Positions 49,758-57,399 of a DNA stretch of 64,000 bases are shown in pieces. A program made the position numbers and the translations under genes. The stretch's first letter is position 1. The number at the start of each line of letters is the position of its first letter. This DNA comes from Burkholderiaceae bacterium. GTDB lineage: Bacteria > Pseudomonadota > Gammaproteobacteria > Burkholderiales > Burkholderiaceae_C. The notes beneath the pieces were generated by a model that did not search any database, was not told where the DNA came from, and saw only the letters and a program-made list of their open reading frames with translations. The stretch lies in contig JACKLI010000001.1 of the NCBI GenBank assembly GCA_024235995.1, positions 1,860,001 to 1,924,000 of the forward strand, given 5' to 3'.

Positions 49758-50036
49758 AGCGCCGTCCTTTCCAGCGCAGCGCGCGCCTGATCGCCGGTCA
49801 AGTGTCCATAGTGCTTCTGGATCATCAAGATGCTGGTGCCGGCAATCTGCGCCACGGTCATCAAGTTGACGCCAGTGCCGGCCATGTCGGTGATGACGCT
49901 ATGCCGCAATGTGTAAATCGTGGTGCCGTCGGGCAGGTCGGCGGCGGCCAGGGCTTCGCGCGTCGGGCAACTCCACTTGTCCTTGACCCACTGGGCACCC
50001 CGGGCGAAGGCGGACGTTTCGCCGAGAATCGGCACC
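49754..50036 (-). pseudogene. Tyrosine recombinase (integrase), C-terminal fragment
   Basis: About 90 residues of a phage-type integrase remain: FARGAQWVKDKWSCPTREAL, then the catalytic RH of TIYTLRHSVITDMAG, and the tyrosine region VAQIAGTSILMIQKHYGHL. The N-terminal arm-binding and core-binding domains and the first catalytic Arg are missing. The homology stops near 50015-50036, where the opposite strand becomes the hydroxylase fusion gene. The element can therefore no longer excise by itself. Confidence 0.8.
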
Positions 50037-51788
50037 ATGTCCGGCAGCCAGATCATCGTCCTCGTCACGCCCGCATTCCTGCTGCTGATGGCGCTGGAGT
50101 GGGCCGCGGGCCGCTGGCGCGGACGGCCGGTGTTCCGGCTGGCCGACGCGGTCAGCAGCATCAGCCTGGGCATGCTCAGCCAGACCAGCGCGGTGTTCAC
50201 GCGCCTGCTGCGCCTGGGGCTGTACACGCTGGCCTGGCAAACGCTGGCGCTGTGGCGCGACGATGCGTTCTGGCACGGCGCGGCGGGCTGGGTGCTGGCG
50301 CTGCTGTTCTACGACCTGTGCTACTACGGGTATCACCGCGCCGGCCACCGCGTGGCCGTGCTGTGGGCGGCGCACGCGGTGCACCACCAGAGCCAGGACT
50401 ACAACCTGTCCACCGCGCTGCGCCAGACCAGCTCGGGCGCTGTCCTGGGCTGGCTGTTTTATGTGCCGATGGCGCTGGCGGGCGTGCCGCCGCTGGTGTT
50501 TGCCGTGGTCGGCCTGATCGATCTGCTGTATCAGTTCTGGGTGCACACCGAGCAGGTGGGGCGCCTGGGCTGGTTCGACCGCTGGTTCTGCAGCCCCAGC
50601 AACCACCGCGTGCACCACGCCGTCAACGACCGCTACGTGGACAAGAACTACGGCGGCATCCTGATCGTGTGGGACCGCATCTTCGGCAGCTTCGAGGACG
50701 AGGATGCGCGCGAGCCCTGCGTGTACGGCACGCGGGGCCTCTTGAACAGCTGGGACCCGCTGTGGGCCAACGCGCAGGTGTATGCCGGCCTGGCGCGCGA
50801 CAGCTGGCACGCGCGCTCCTGGGCCGACAAGCTGGGCGTGTGGCTCAAGCCTCCGGGCTGGCGGCCGGCGGATGTGGCCGAGCGCTTTCCCAAACCCGCT
50901 TTCGACATCGCGCGCATGCCCGTGTTCAACCCGACCATGTCGCCCGCGCTGCGCGGGTTTGCCGGCGTGCAGTTCGTGTTGCTGCTGGGCGGCGTGGCGG
51001 CCTTTCTGTGGCAGGCCGAAGGCGCGCCGCTGGCCACCAACGCCATCTGGTTCGCGGCGCTTGTCGCCTGCCAGTGGGCGCTGGGCGCGGCCATGCAGGG
51101 GCGCATCGGCATGTGGGAGGCGCTGATGATCGAGGCCGGCGCGCTGGCCACCGCCACCAGCGCGCTGGGCCTGCGCGAGTGGCATGTGCTGGCCAAGCCG
51201 GCGGCGATGGGGTTTGCTATCGTTGCCGTAGCTTTCAGCGCATGTTCGGAGCGGGCCAGCGGCCGATTGGGCTTGAATCGCTCGCGGCTTCTGCTGCTGG
51301 CGGCCCTGCTGGGCTCGCTGGCGGGCGACGTGTTCCTGATGCTGCCCGGCCGGTTCATGCCCGGCCTGGTGAGCTTCTTGCTGGCGCACCTGGGCTACAT
51401 CGCGCTGTTCCGCCAGGGCGTGCCCTGGTTCGGGCAGCGCGCGGCGTTGGCGGCGACGCTGGCGCTGGGGGCCGGCATGTACGCCTTCCTGTGGTGGGGC
51501 GGCCTGCCGGCGGCGCTGCGCGGGCCGGTGGCCGCCTATGTGCTGGTGATCGCGCTGATGGCGGCCCAGGCCTGGGGCCGCTGGGCCGTGCACCGCGATC
51601 GCGCGGCGCTGGGGGTGGCGCTGGGGGCGTGCTGCTTCATGCTGAGCGATTCGCTGCTGGCCATCAACCGCTTCGTCACGCCGCTGCCGGGCGCGCAGGT
51701 CTGGGTGCTGGCCAGCTACTACGCGGCGCAGGCGCTGATCGTGGGCGGCATGCTGCGCGCCGGGGAGCGCGGCCAGGGTCTTGCATGA
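50037..51788 (+). CDS. Alkylglycerol monooxygenase-like hydroxylase fused to YhhN lysoplasmalogenase
   Basis: A 583-residue integral membrane protein. Residues about 70-230 form a fatty acid hydroxylase/sterol desaturase domain with the His boxes YHRAGH, HAVHHQSQDYNLSTALRQT and HTEQ...SNHRVHH; DYNLSTALRQT and DKNYGGILIVWDRIFGSFE are close to animal alkylglycerol monooxygenase (TMEM195). Residues about 420-575 form a YhhN/TMEM86 domain (GSLAGDVFLMLPGRF, GLVSFLLAHLGYIALF, CCFMLSDSLLAINRF). Both activities act on ether lipids, so the fusion suggests ether-lipid or plasmalogen breakdown. The linker is encoded partly by a dispersed repeat. Start 50037 abuts the integrase remnant. Confidence 0.85.
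   Translation: MSGSQIIVLVTPAFLLLMALEWAAGRWRGRPVFRLADAVSSISLGMLSQTSAVFTRLLRLGLYTLAWQTLALWRDDAFWHGAAGWVLALLFYDLCYYGYHRAGHRVAVLWAAHAVHHQSQDYNLSTALRQTSSGAVLGWLFYVPMALAGVPPLVFAVVGLIDLLYQFWVHTEQVGRLGWFDRWFCSPSNHRVHHAVNDRYVDKNYGGILIVWDRIFGSFEDEDAREPCVYGTRGLLNSWDPLWANAQVYAGLARDSWHARSWADKLGVWLKPPGWRPADVAERFPKPAFDIARMPVFNPTMSPALRGFAGVQFVLLLGGVAAFLWQAEGAPLATNAIWFAALVACQWALGAAMQGRIGMWEALMIEAGALATATSALGLREWHVLAKPAAMGFAIVAVAFSACSERASGRLGLNRSRLLLLAALLGSLAGDVFLMLPGRFMPGLVSFLLAHLGYIALFRQGVPWFGQRAALAATLALGAGMYAFLWWGGLPAALRGPVAAYVLVIALMAAQAWGRWAVHRDRAALGVALGACCFMLSDSLLAINRFVTPLPGAQVWVLASYYAAQALIVGGMLRAGERGQGLA
51213..51279. repeat. Dispersed repeat copy inside the hydroxylase fusion gene
   Basis: The segment TTTGCTATCGTTGCCGTAGC to GGGCTTGAATC contains GAGCGGGCCAGCGGCC, the same core as the copy in trmB. 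It encodes FAIVAVAFSACSERASGRLG between the hydroxylase and YhhN domains. Confidence 0.5.
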
Positions 51789-51790
51789 TG

Positions 51791-51821
51791 TCTCGATTGA
51801 GAGTAAATTAATTCTCGATTG
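51791..51821. promoter_or_regulatory. Direct-repeat operator of the ParS-RES pair
   Basis: TCTCGATTG occurs at 51791-51799 and 51813-51821, a 22-bp period (two helical turns), around an AT-rich GTAAATTAATT. It lies directly before the antitoxin start and overlaps its ribosome-binding site, as an autoregulatory operator would. Confidence 0.55.
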
Positions 51822-51830
51822 GAGATCCGC

Positions 51831-52343
51831 ATGTCTGTCTACCCCACCGCACCCGAGCCCGCCGCCCATGCCGCGCGCGAGCGCAGCGCCACGTACTTTG
51901 TGGGCGCGCCCGCGGCGGGGCAGGGCGATGCCTTTGGCCTGTCGGCGCTCGAGCGCGTGCGCCTGGTCAAGCAGGGCGTGCCCGCGCGCACGGTGCAGGA
52001 GATGAGCGTGGCCATGGGCCTGCCGCGCGAGCAGCTGATGCGCGCCGTCGGCCTGGCGCGCTCCACGGTCGAGCGCAAGATCGCCGCGCGCGCGCGCCTG
52101 TCGGAGGGCGAGAGCGAGAAGCTGGTGGGCCTGTCGCGCCTGATCGGGCAGGTCGATGCCATGGTGCGCGCGTCGGGCCAGGCGCCGGCCGGCTTCAACG
52201 CCGCGCGCTGGTTTGCCGGCTGGATGGCGCAGCCCGTGGCGGCCCTGGGCGGCCTGTGCCCGCAAGAGCTGCTGGACACCGCCGACGGCCGCGAGGCCCT
52301 GGCCACGCTGCTGCTGCAAATGCAGTCGGGCGTGTATGCCTGA
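51831..52343 (+). CDS. ParS/Xre-MbcA-family antitoxin (DUF2384)
   Basis: A 170-residue antitoxin. The N-terminal half contains an Xre-like helix-turn-helix (ERVRLVKQGVPARTVQEMSV, GLPREQLMRAVGLARSTVER) and the C-terminal DUF2384 toxin-binding domain has FNAARWFAGWMAQPVAALGG and CPQELLDTADGREALATLLL. GGAG lies 7 bp upstream of ATG 51831. It overlaps the RES toxin gene by 8 bp, the standard order antitoxin then toxin. Confidence 0.9.
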   Translation: MSVYPTAPEPAAHAARERSATYFVGAPAAGQGDAFGLSALERVRLVKQGVPARTVQEMSVAMGLPREQLMRAVGLARSTVERKIAARARLSEGESEKLVGLSRLIGQVDAMVRASGQAPAGFNAARWFAGWMAQPVAALGGLCPQELLDTADGREALATLLLQMQSGVYA

Positions 52344-52842
52344 GGCGCTGGCGTTCTGGCGCATCGCCACCGACACGCCCGACTACACCGCCGACGACGC
52401 CAGCGGCGCCGGCGCCGAGCGCAGCGGCGGGCGCTGGAACGCGCGCGGCACGCCCCTGCTGTACGCCAGCAGCACGCGCGCGCTGGCCTGCCTGGAGACG
52501 GTGGTGCACCTGGGCGGCGGCCTGGCGCTGCCGCTCAACCGTTACCTGGTGCGCGTCGACGTGCCGGCCGATGTGTGGGCCGCGCGCGCCGTGTTCGACC
52601 CCGCCGTCAACGTGGGCTGGGACGCGCTGCCGCCCGGGCGCGTGAGCATTGCCTGGGGCACGGCCTGGGCGCAGGGCGGCGCCTCGTGCGTGGCCGAGGT
52701 GCCCTCGGTCGTCGTGCCGGAGGAGGGCAACCTGCTCGTCAACCCGCGCCACCCCCAGGCCGGGCGCATCCGCCTGGTCAAGCTGCGCCGCTGGCTGTAC
52801 GACCCGCGGGCGGCGCGCGCCATGGGGCCGGATGTATCCTGA
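52336..52842 (+). CDS. RES-domain toxin
   Basis: A 168-residue RES-domain protein. It begins with AFWRIATDTPDY and carries SGGRWNARGTPLLYASSTRA and ACLETVVHLGG, including the Arg, Tyr and Glu expected in the active site. RES toxins degrade NAD+ or ADP-ribosylate targets. The gene overlaps the antitoxin by 8 bp and converges on phaC. Confidence 0.9.
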   Translation: MPEALAFWRIATDTPDYTADDASGAGAERSGGRWNARGTPLLYASSTRALACLETVVHLGGGLALPLNRYLVRVDVPADVWAARAVFDPAVNVGWDALPPGRVSIAWGTAWAQGGASCVAEVPSVVVPEEGNLLVNPRHPQAGRIRLVKLRRWLYDPRAARAMGPDVS

Positions 52843-52893
52843 AACGATAGCGTCTTGGGTAGTCTTGACGCGGGCTGGAGGCTGATTCGATCA

Positions 52894-54702
52894 TCAAGGC
52901 TCGGCGTAGCGCTGCATCGCGTAGTCGCCCGGCGCGTCGCCCAGCACGTGGCCGGCGGGGATGGGCCTGGCCTTGACGGGGGCCGACGAGTGCGCCGCCA
53001 GCCAGCCCTGCCAGGCGGGCCACCACGAGCCTTCGACGCGCGGTGCCTGCTGCAGCCACTCGTCGGCGCTCACCCATTCGCCGCGCTCGGGTCGCGTCGC
53101 CACGCGGTAGTACCGGCGCGGGTGGCCGGGCTCGCTGACGATGCCGGCGTTGTGCCCGCCGCTGGCCAGCACGAAAGTGATCTCGGTGGCCGTGAGCAGG
53201 TGCAGCTTGTAGACCGAGCGCCAGGGCGAGACGTGGTCGCGCTCGGTGCCCACCAGGAAGATGGGCATGCGCAGGTCGGCCAGCGCCACGGGGCGGCCGG
53301 CCACCAGGTAGTGGTTGTGGGCCAGCGCGTTCTTCAGGTACAGCGCCACCAGGTATTCGTGGTGCATGCGCGCGGGCAGGCGCGTGGTGTCGGCGTTCCA
53401 GGCCATCAGGTCGTTGCCCTGCTCGCGCTCGCCCATCAGGTATTCGCGCATGCGCCGCGTCCACACCAGCTCGCGCGAATGCAGGAACTGAAACGAGCCG
53501 GCCATCTGCTGCCCGCTCAGGTAACCCTGGCCCTTGGTGACGTGGTCCAGCAGGTTGATCTGCCCCTCGTCGATGAACAGGCCCAGCTCGCCCGGCTCGG
53601 CAAAGTCCACCTGCGCCGCCAGCAGGCTGAGGGTGCGCGGCGCCGGCAGGTCGTGGTAGCCCTCCACGCCGCCCTTGGCCGACAGCGCGGCGGCGGCGAT
53701 GGCCATCAGCGTGCCGCCCAGGCAATAGCCCATGGCGTGCAGCGGTGCGCCGCCGGCGTCGTGCTGGGCCGCGCGCATGGCTTCGAGCACGCCCAGCTCC
53801 AGGTAGTCGTCCATCGACAGCTCGCGGTCCGACTCGTCGGGGTTGCGCCACGACACCATGTACACCGTGTGGCCCTGCCCGACCAGGTGGCGCACCATCG
53901 AGTTGTGCGGCGACAGGTCGAGGATGTAGTACTTCATGATCCACGAAGGCAGTATGAACACCGGCTCGGGGTGCACCTTGTCGGTCTGCGGCGCGTAGCG
54001 GATCAGCTCCACCAGGTGGTTGCGGTACACCACCTTGCCCGGCGTGGTGGCCAGGTTGCCGCCCACCACGAAGCGGCCCTGGTTGGCCACGTCCTCGGCG
54101 GTGGGCACGCCCGTGCGGTCGGCCACCCAGTTGCGCAGGCCCTGCGCCAGGTTGGCGCCGCCCGAGCGCAGGGTTTGCTGCAGCACCACCGGGTTGGTCA
54201 GCGGGTGGTTGGCGGGCGAGAGCATGTCCAGGTACTGGCGCGCGAAGAAGCTCACCAGCTGCCCGTGGTGCTCGCTCACGCCGGGCACGCAGGCGGCCTC
54301 GCGCCAGAAGGCCTCGGCGTTGCGAAAGCCGGCGCGCCACTGGCTGAAGGGCCAGCGCGCCCATTCCTCGGCGCGAAAGCGCGGGTCGTCGTCCTGCAGG
54401 CCCGGGCCTTCGTCGCTGGCGTGCGCCGTGTCCAGCGCCAGCTTGGCGCCCAGCGTCGCCAGCTCCAGCTGGCGGCCCGGCGCGGCGGCCAGGTGCCAGG
54501 CCCAGTCGGCCCAGGCCAGGCCCAGCGTGATGGGCGACAGGTGCCGAAACGCCGCCGCCGCCTGGCTTTGCGCCACGCGGTCGAGCTTCTCGGTGGGGGT
54601 TTCGGCCAGGTGGGCCGGGTTGGCGCGCTCGACGGCCATGCCGGCCGGGCGCACGGCGCGGCGCGGGCTGCGCGAGACGGAAGGGCTGTTGCTGCGGGCC
54701 AT
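52894..54702 (-). CDS. phaC: Class I polyhydroxyalkanoate synthase
   Basis: A 602-residue PHA synthase. The lipase-like box is GYCLGG with the catalytic Cys; Asp lies in LVGTERDHVSPW and His in LASGGHNAGIVSEPGHP. The N-terminal PhaC domain includes FSQWRAGFRNAEAFWREAAC and the VYRNHLVELIRYAPQT segment. It polymerises 3-hydroxyacyl-CoA into storage granules. No phaA, phaB or phasin gene is adjacent. Confidence 0.95.
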   Translation of the reverse strand: MARSNSPSVSRSPRRAVRPAGMAVERANPAHLAETPTEKLDRVAQSQAAAAFRHLSPITLGLAWADWAWHLAAAPGRQLELATLGAKLALDTAHASDEGPGLQDDDPRFRAEEWARWPFSQWRAGFRNAEAFWREAACVPGVSEHHGQLVSFFARQYLDMLSPANHPLTNPVVLQQTLRSGGANLAQGLRNWVADRTGVPTAEDVANQGRFVVGGNLATTPGKVVYRNHLVELIRYAPQTDKVHPEPVFILPSWIMKYYILDLSPHNSMVRHLVGQGHTVYMVSWRNPDESDRELSMDDYLELGVLEAMRAAQHDAGGAPLHAMGYCLGGTLMAIAAAALSAKGGVEGYHDLPAPRTLSLLAAQVDFAEPGELGLFIDEGQINLLDHVTKGQGYLSGQQMAGSFQFLHSRELVWTRRMREYLMGEREQGNDLMAWNADTTRLPARMHHEYLVALYLKNALAHNHYLVAGRPVALADLRMPIFLVGTERDHVSPWRSVYKLHLLTATEITFVLASGGHNAGIVSEPGHPRRYYRVATRPERGEWVSADEWLQQAPRVEGSWWPAWQGWLAAHSSAPVKARPIPAGHVLGDAPGDYAMQRYAEP

Positions 54703-54905
54703 GGCGGTTGTGCTCCGGTTGTTCAACCGATCGTAATCACAAGTCCAAGGGTTGGCCTGCGTCAAGGTTGAACTTTTGATTTGATGCAAGATCAGCCTTC
54801 GAACAGGCAAGAAGGTCGAGATCGTTTGCAAGCAAGGGGGCGTGCCGCGCGGGGCGAGCCTGCCCCGTGGTGGCGCGCCGTTCCTCCATCCCACGAGGAG
54901 ACAGC

Positions 54906-54959
54906 ATGGCTGCTCACCACGCCCACCACCACCACTCCATCGCGGGGCGCGCGCCATGA
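54906..54959 (+). CDS. His-rich 17-residue leader peptide
   Basis: A strong GAGGAG site (54895-54900) precedes ATG 54906, which opens the frame MAAHHAHHHHSIAGRAP. Seven histidines fall in the first ten residues. Its TGA overlaps the ATG of the PaaK-like gene (ATGA), so the downstream gene appears to depend on coupling to this leader. It could be a His-codon sensor or a metal-binding micropeptide; no terminator/antiterminator pair is obvious. Confidence 0.5.
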   Translation: MAAHHAHHHHSIAGRAP

Positions 54960-56371
54960 CGGCCGCGTACGCTCCCGTCTTCGACGCCCTGCACCTGCAG
55001 TCGGCCGCGCACGACGTGATGCTGGCCACGCACGCGCCGGCCTGGCTGATCGAGCAGCGCCAGCAGGCGCGCGTGCAGCAGCTGCTGCAGGCCGCGCGCG
55101 GCTCGGCGCTGTACCGCGAGCGCATGGACGGCGACACGCCCGCGCTCGAGCGCATGGCCCCCGTCAGGCGCGCCGAGCTGATGGCGCGCTTCGACGAATG
55201 GGTGACCGACCCGGCATTGCGCCTGGACGAGCTGCGCGCCTTCACGGCCGACGCCTCGCGCGCCGGCCAGCCCTGGCTGGGGCGCTACGTGGTGTGGGAA
55301 AGCTCGGGCACCAGCGGCATGCCGGGCATCTTCGTGCAGGACGCGCGCGCCATGGCGGTGTACGACGCCATCGAGGCCACGCGCCACCGGCCGCCCGCGC
55401 GCGCCATGCCGCTGCCCTTCGATCCGTTCGGCGCCCTCAACCTGCTGGGCGCGGCCGACCGCCATGCGCTGGTCACCGCCACCGGCGGGCACTTTGCCAG
55501 CGTGGTCAGCTTCGAGCGGCTGCGCGCCATCAACCCCTGGGTGGCCGCCAGCTCGCGCAGCTTTTGCGTGATGCAGCCGGTGGATGAGCTGGTGGCGCAG
55601 CTCAACCGCTTTCAGCCCACCGTGCTGGCCACCTACCCCACGGCCGCCGCGCTGCTGGCCGACGAGGCCGAGGCCGGGCGCCTGCGCATTCGCCCGCGCT
55701 GCGTGATGATGGGCGGCGAGACGCTGAGCCGCGCCGTGCGCGAGCGCGTGGCGCGCGTCTTTGGCGCCGCCGTGCGCGCCAGCTACGGCACGTCGGAGTT
55801 CCTGCCCATCGCCTGGGAATGCGCGCACGGCCACCTGCACGTCAACGCCGACTGGGTGCTGCTGGAGCCGGTGGACGAGCAACATCGCCCCGTGCCCGCC
55901 GGCGAGCGCTCGCACACCGTGCTGCTGACCAACCTGGCCAACCCGGTGCAGCCGCTGATCCGCTACGACCTGGGCGACCGCATCACCTGGCACGGCGAAG
56001 GCTGCGCCTGCGGCTCGCGCCTGCCCGTGATCGAGGTCGAGGGCCGCAGCGACGACGTGATGCGCGTGCCCGCGCGCCGCGCCGGCGAGCACGTCAGCCT
56101 GCTGCCGCTGGCCCTGTGCACCGTGCTGGAGGAAGAGGGCGGCGTGTTCGACTTTCAGCTGCGCCAGCAGGGCCCCAGCACCCTGGTGCTGCGCCTGCCC
56201 GGCAGCGACGCCGCCGCCGCCGCCGCCGTCGAGCGCTGCCGCCTGGCGCTGCAGCAGTTTGCCCAGCGCCAGGGCGCCGAGCCCATCCACGTGCTGGGCG
56301 AGCTGGGCTGCGCCGTGCCGCGCGGGCGCAGCGGCAAGGCGTGCCGCGTGGCGCTGGATGCTGCGGCCTGA
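54956..56371 (+). CDS. PaaK/CapK-like AMP-binding ligase
   Basis: A 471-residue adenylate-forming enzyme related to phenylacetate-CoA ligase. The P-loop is WESSGTSGMPGIF; later motifs are MMGGETLSRAVRERV, SYGTSEFLPIAWEC, PLIRYDLGDRITW and GCACGSRLPVIEVEGRSDD. Zinc-binding cysteines may lie in WHGEGCACGS. The aryl or acyl substrate cannot be assigned. ATG 54956 has no ribosome-binding site of its own but overlaps the leader peptide stop. Confidence 0.85.
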   Translation: MTAAYAPVFDALHLQSAAHDVMLATHAPAWLIEQRQQARVQQLLQAARGSALYRERMDGDTPALERMAPVRRAELMARFDEWVTDPALRLDELRAFTADASRAGQPWLGRYVVWESSGTSGMPGIFVQDARAMAVYDAIEATRHRPPARAMPLPFDPFGALNLLGAADRHALVTATGGHFASVVSFERLRAINPWVAASSRSFCVMQPVDELVAQLNRFQPTVLATYPTAAALLADEAEAGRLRIRPRCVMMGGETLSRAVRERVARVFGAAVRASYGTSEFLPIAWECAHGHLHVNADWVLLEPVDEQHRPVPAGERSHTVLLTNLANPVQPLIRYDLGDRITWHGEGCACGSRLPVIEVEGRSDDVMRVPARRAGEHVSLLPLALCTVLEEEGGVFDFQLRQQGPSTLVLRLPGSDAAAAAAVERCRLALQQFAQRQGAEPIHVLGELGCAVPRGRSGKACRVALDAAA

Positions 56372-56490
56372 GTACCCCACGGCCCCACCGGCGGGTGGGG
56401 CTTGAAATCAGGGCTCTCCGGAATAACTTGTGGAACAGGTGACCATGCAGTATCCTCCTGAGTCGGATTTTCGTGTGGAAAGGAAACCAA

Positions 56491-56913
56491 GTGAAACTGC
56501 ATCCTAAGACCGCCGCCCTTGTGGACCGGTTCGCCGCAGCTCTGAAGGAAAAACTCGCCGCCGCAGAGGAGAAGTACGGCTACTCCGACGGGTGGGCGAC
56601 TGACGACTGGATGGGCGAGTGTCGCAAGGAACTGCGGAAGCACGTTGCAAAAGGGGACCCACTGGATGTGGCGGCCTACTGCGCATTCCTGTGGCATCAC
56701 GGCGAGGCGACCACCGGCCCATGTCCGCACGCAGACTACTGCAACGAGACGGGCTCCTGCGCGAACGGATGCGATGACCGGATGCCTCGGCTGACGGACC
56801 AAGATGTGGCCGACTGCTTGGGTCGGTCGTTCGATGCGGCGGGGAATATCCTGCCCAGCACCTTCGCACGCGAGGTTCTCCGGGCGGCTCAAGTCTTGGT
56901 CCGAGAGAAGTGA
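56491..56913 (+). CDS. Phage-like cargo protein of the ISL3 element, 140 aa (copy 2)
   Basis: Identical to the product encoded at 35491-35913. GTG 56491 follows AAGGAAACCAA and gives VKLHPKTAALVDRFAAALKE at the N-terminus. The segments DDWMGECRKELRKHVA and AYCAFLWHHGE are phage-like. It heads the cargo operon. Confidence 0.65.
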   Translation: MKLHPKTAALVDRFAAALKEKLAAAEEKYGYSDGWATDDWMGECRKELRKHVAKGDPLDVAAYCAFLWHHGEATTGPCPHADYCNETGSCANGCDDRMPRLTDQDVADCLGRSFDAAGNILPSTFAREVLRAAQVLVREK

Positions 56914-56914
56914 A

Positions 56915-56983
56915 TTGACTGCCTTTTTCTTCATCTGCGCAGCCCTGTACTGCGCGTGGTTCATCCTGAGGTTCCTGCTATGA
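56915..56983 (+). CDS. Tiny hydrophobic peptide in ISL3 cargo, 22 aa (copy 2)
   Basis: TTG 56915 opens one base after the previous stop and the frame ends at TGA 56981-56983, overlapping the next ATG. The product TAFFFICAALYCAWFILRFL is a single hydrophobic helix. Same as 35421-35489; expression unproven. Confidence 0.35.
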   Translation: MTAFFFICAALYCAWFILRFLL

Positions 56984-57375
56984 ACGAGAATTACGAGGGC
57001 GCGCTGGCCAAGATTGACGCTGCAAGGAAACTGGCCCGGCAGACGATGGCGAAGCATGGCAAAGAGGAGGTGTGCGACCCGCCAATGGGCATCGACACGC
57101 CCCAGAGGCCGGCGCTGCCGGCTTGGCAGGACGTGTTGGGCGCTGCCGAGCAGCTCGTCCGGCAGAAGCCCGCCTTCCCCAAGTACATCAAGGGCACGGT
57201 CTTGGAGAACGATGTGCCGGTGTGGATTGCCACCTTCACCCAGCAAATGCTGGTGCGCGAGCTGTCTCGCATCCGGGCTGTCATCGCTTCCGACCGCTGT
57301 GACGGTGATACCGACTACGCAGCGGGAGCCAACGCCGCCCGAGCCAAGTACCTCGCCGCCATTGACAAGCGGTGA
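56980..57375 (+). CDS. Phage-like cargo protein of the ISL3 element, 131 aa (copy 2)
   Basis: Identical to the product encoded at 35029-35424. It begins MNENYEGALAKIDAARKLAR and ends 24 bp before the transposase start. It is helical and soluble, with no recognised family. Confidence 0.6.
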   Translation: MNENYEGALAKIDAARKLARQTMAKHGKEEVCDPPMGIDTPQRPALPAWQDVLGAAEQLVRQKPAFPKYIKGTVLENDVPVWIATFTQQMLVRELSRIRAVIASDRCDGDTDYAAGANAARAKYLAAIDKR

Positions 57376-57399
57376 CCCCATCCACACGACAATCCGGGG

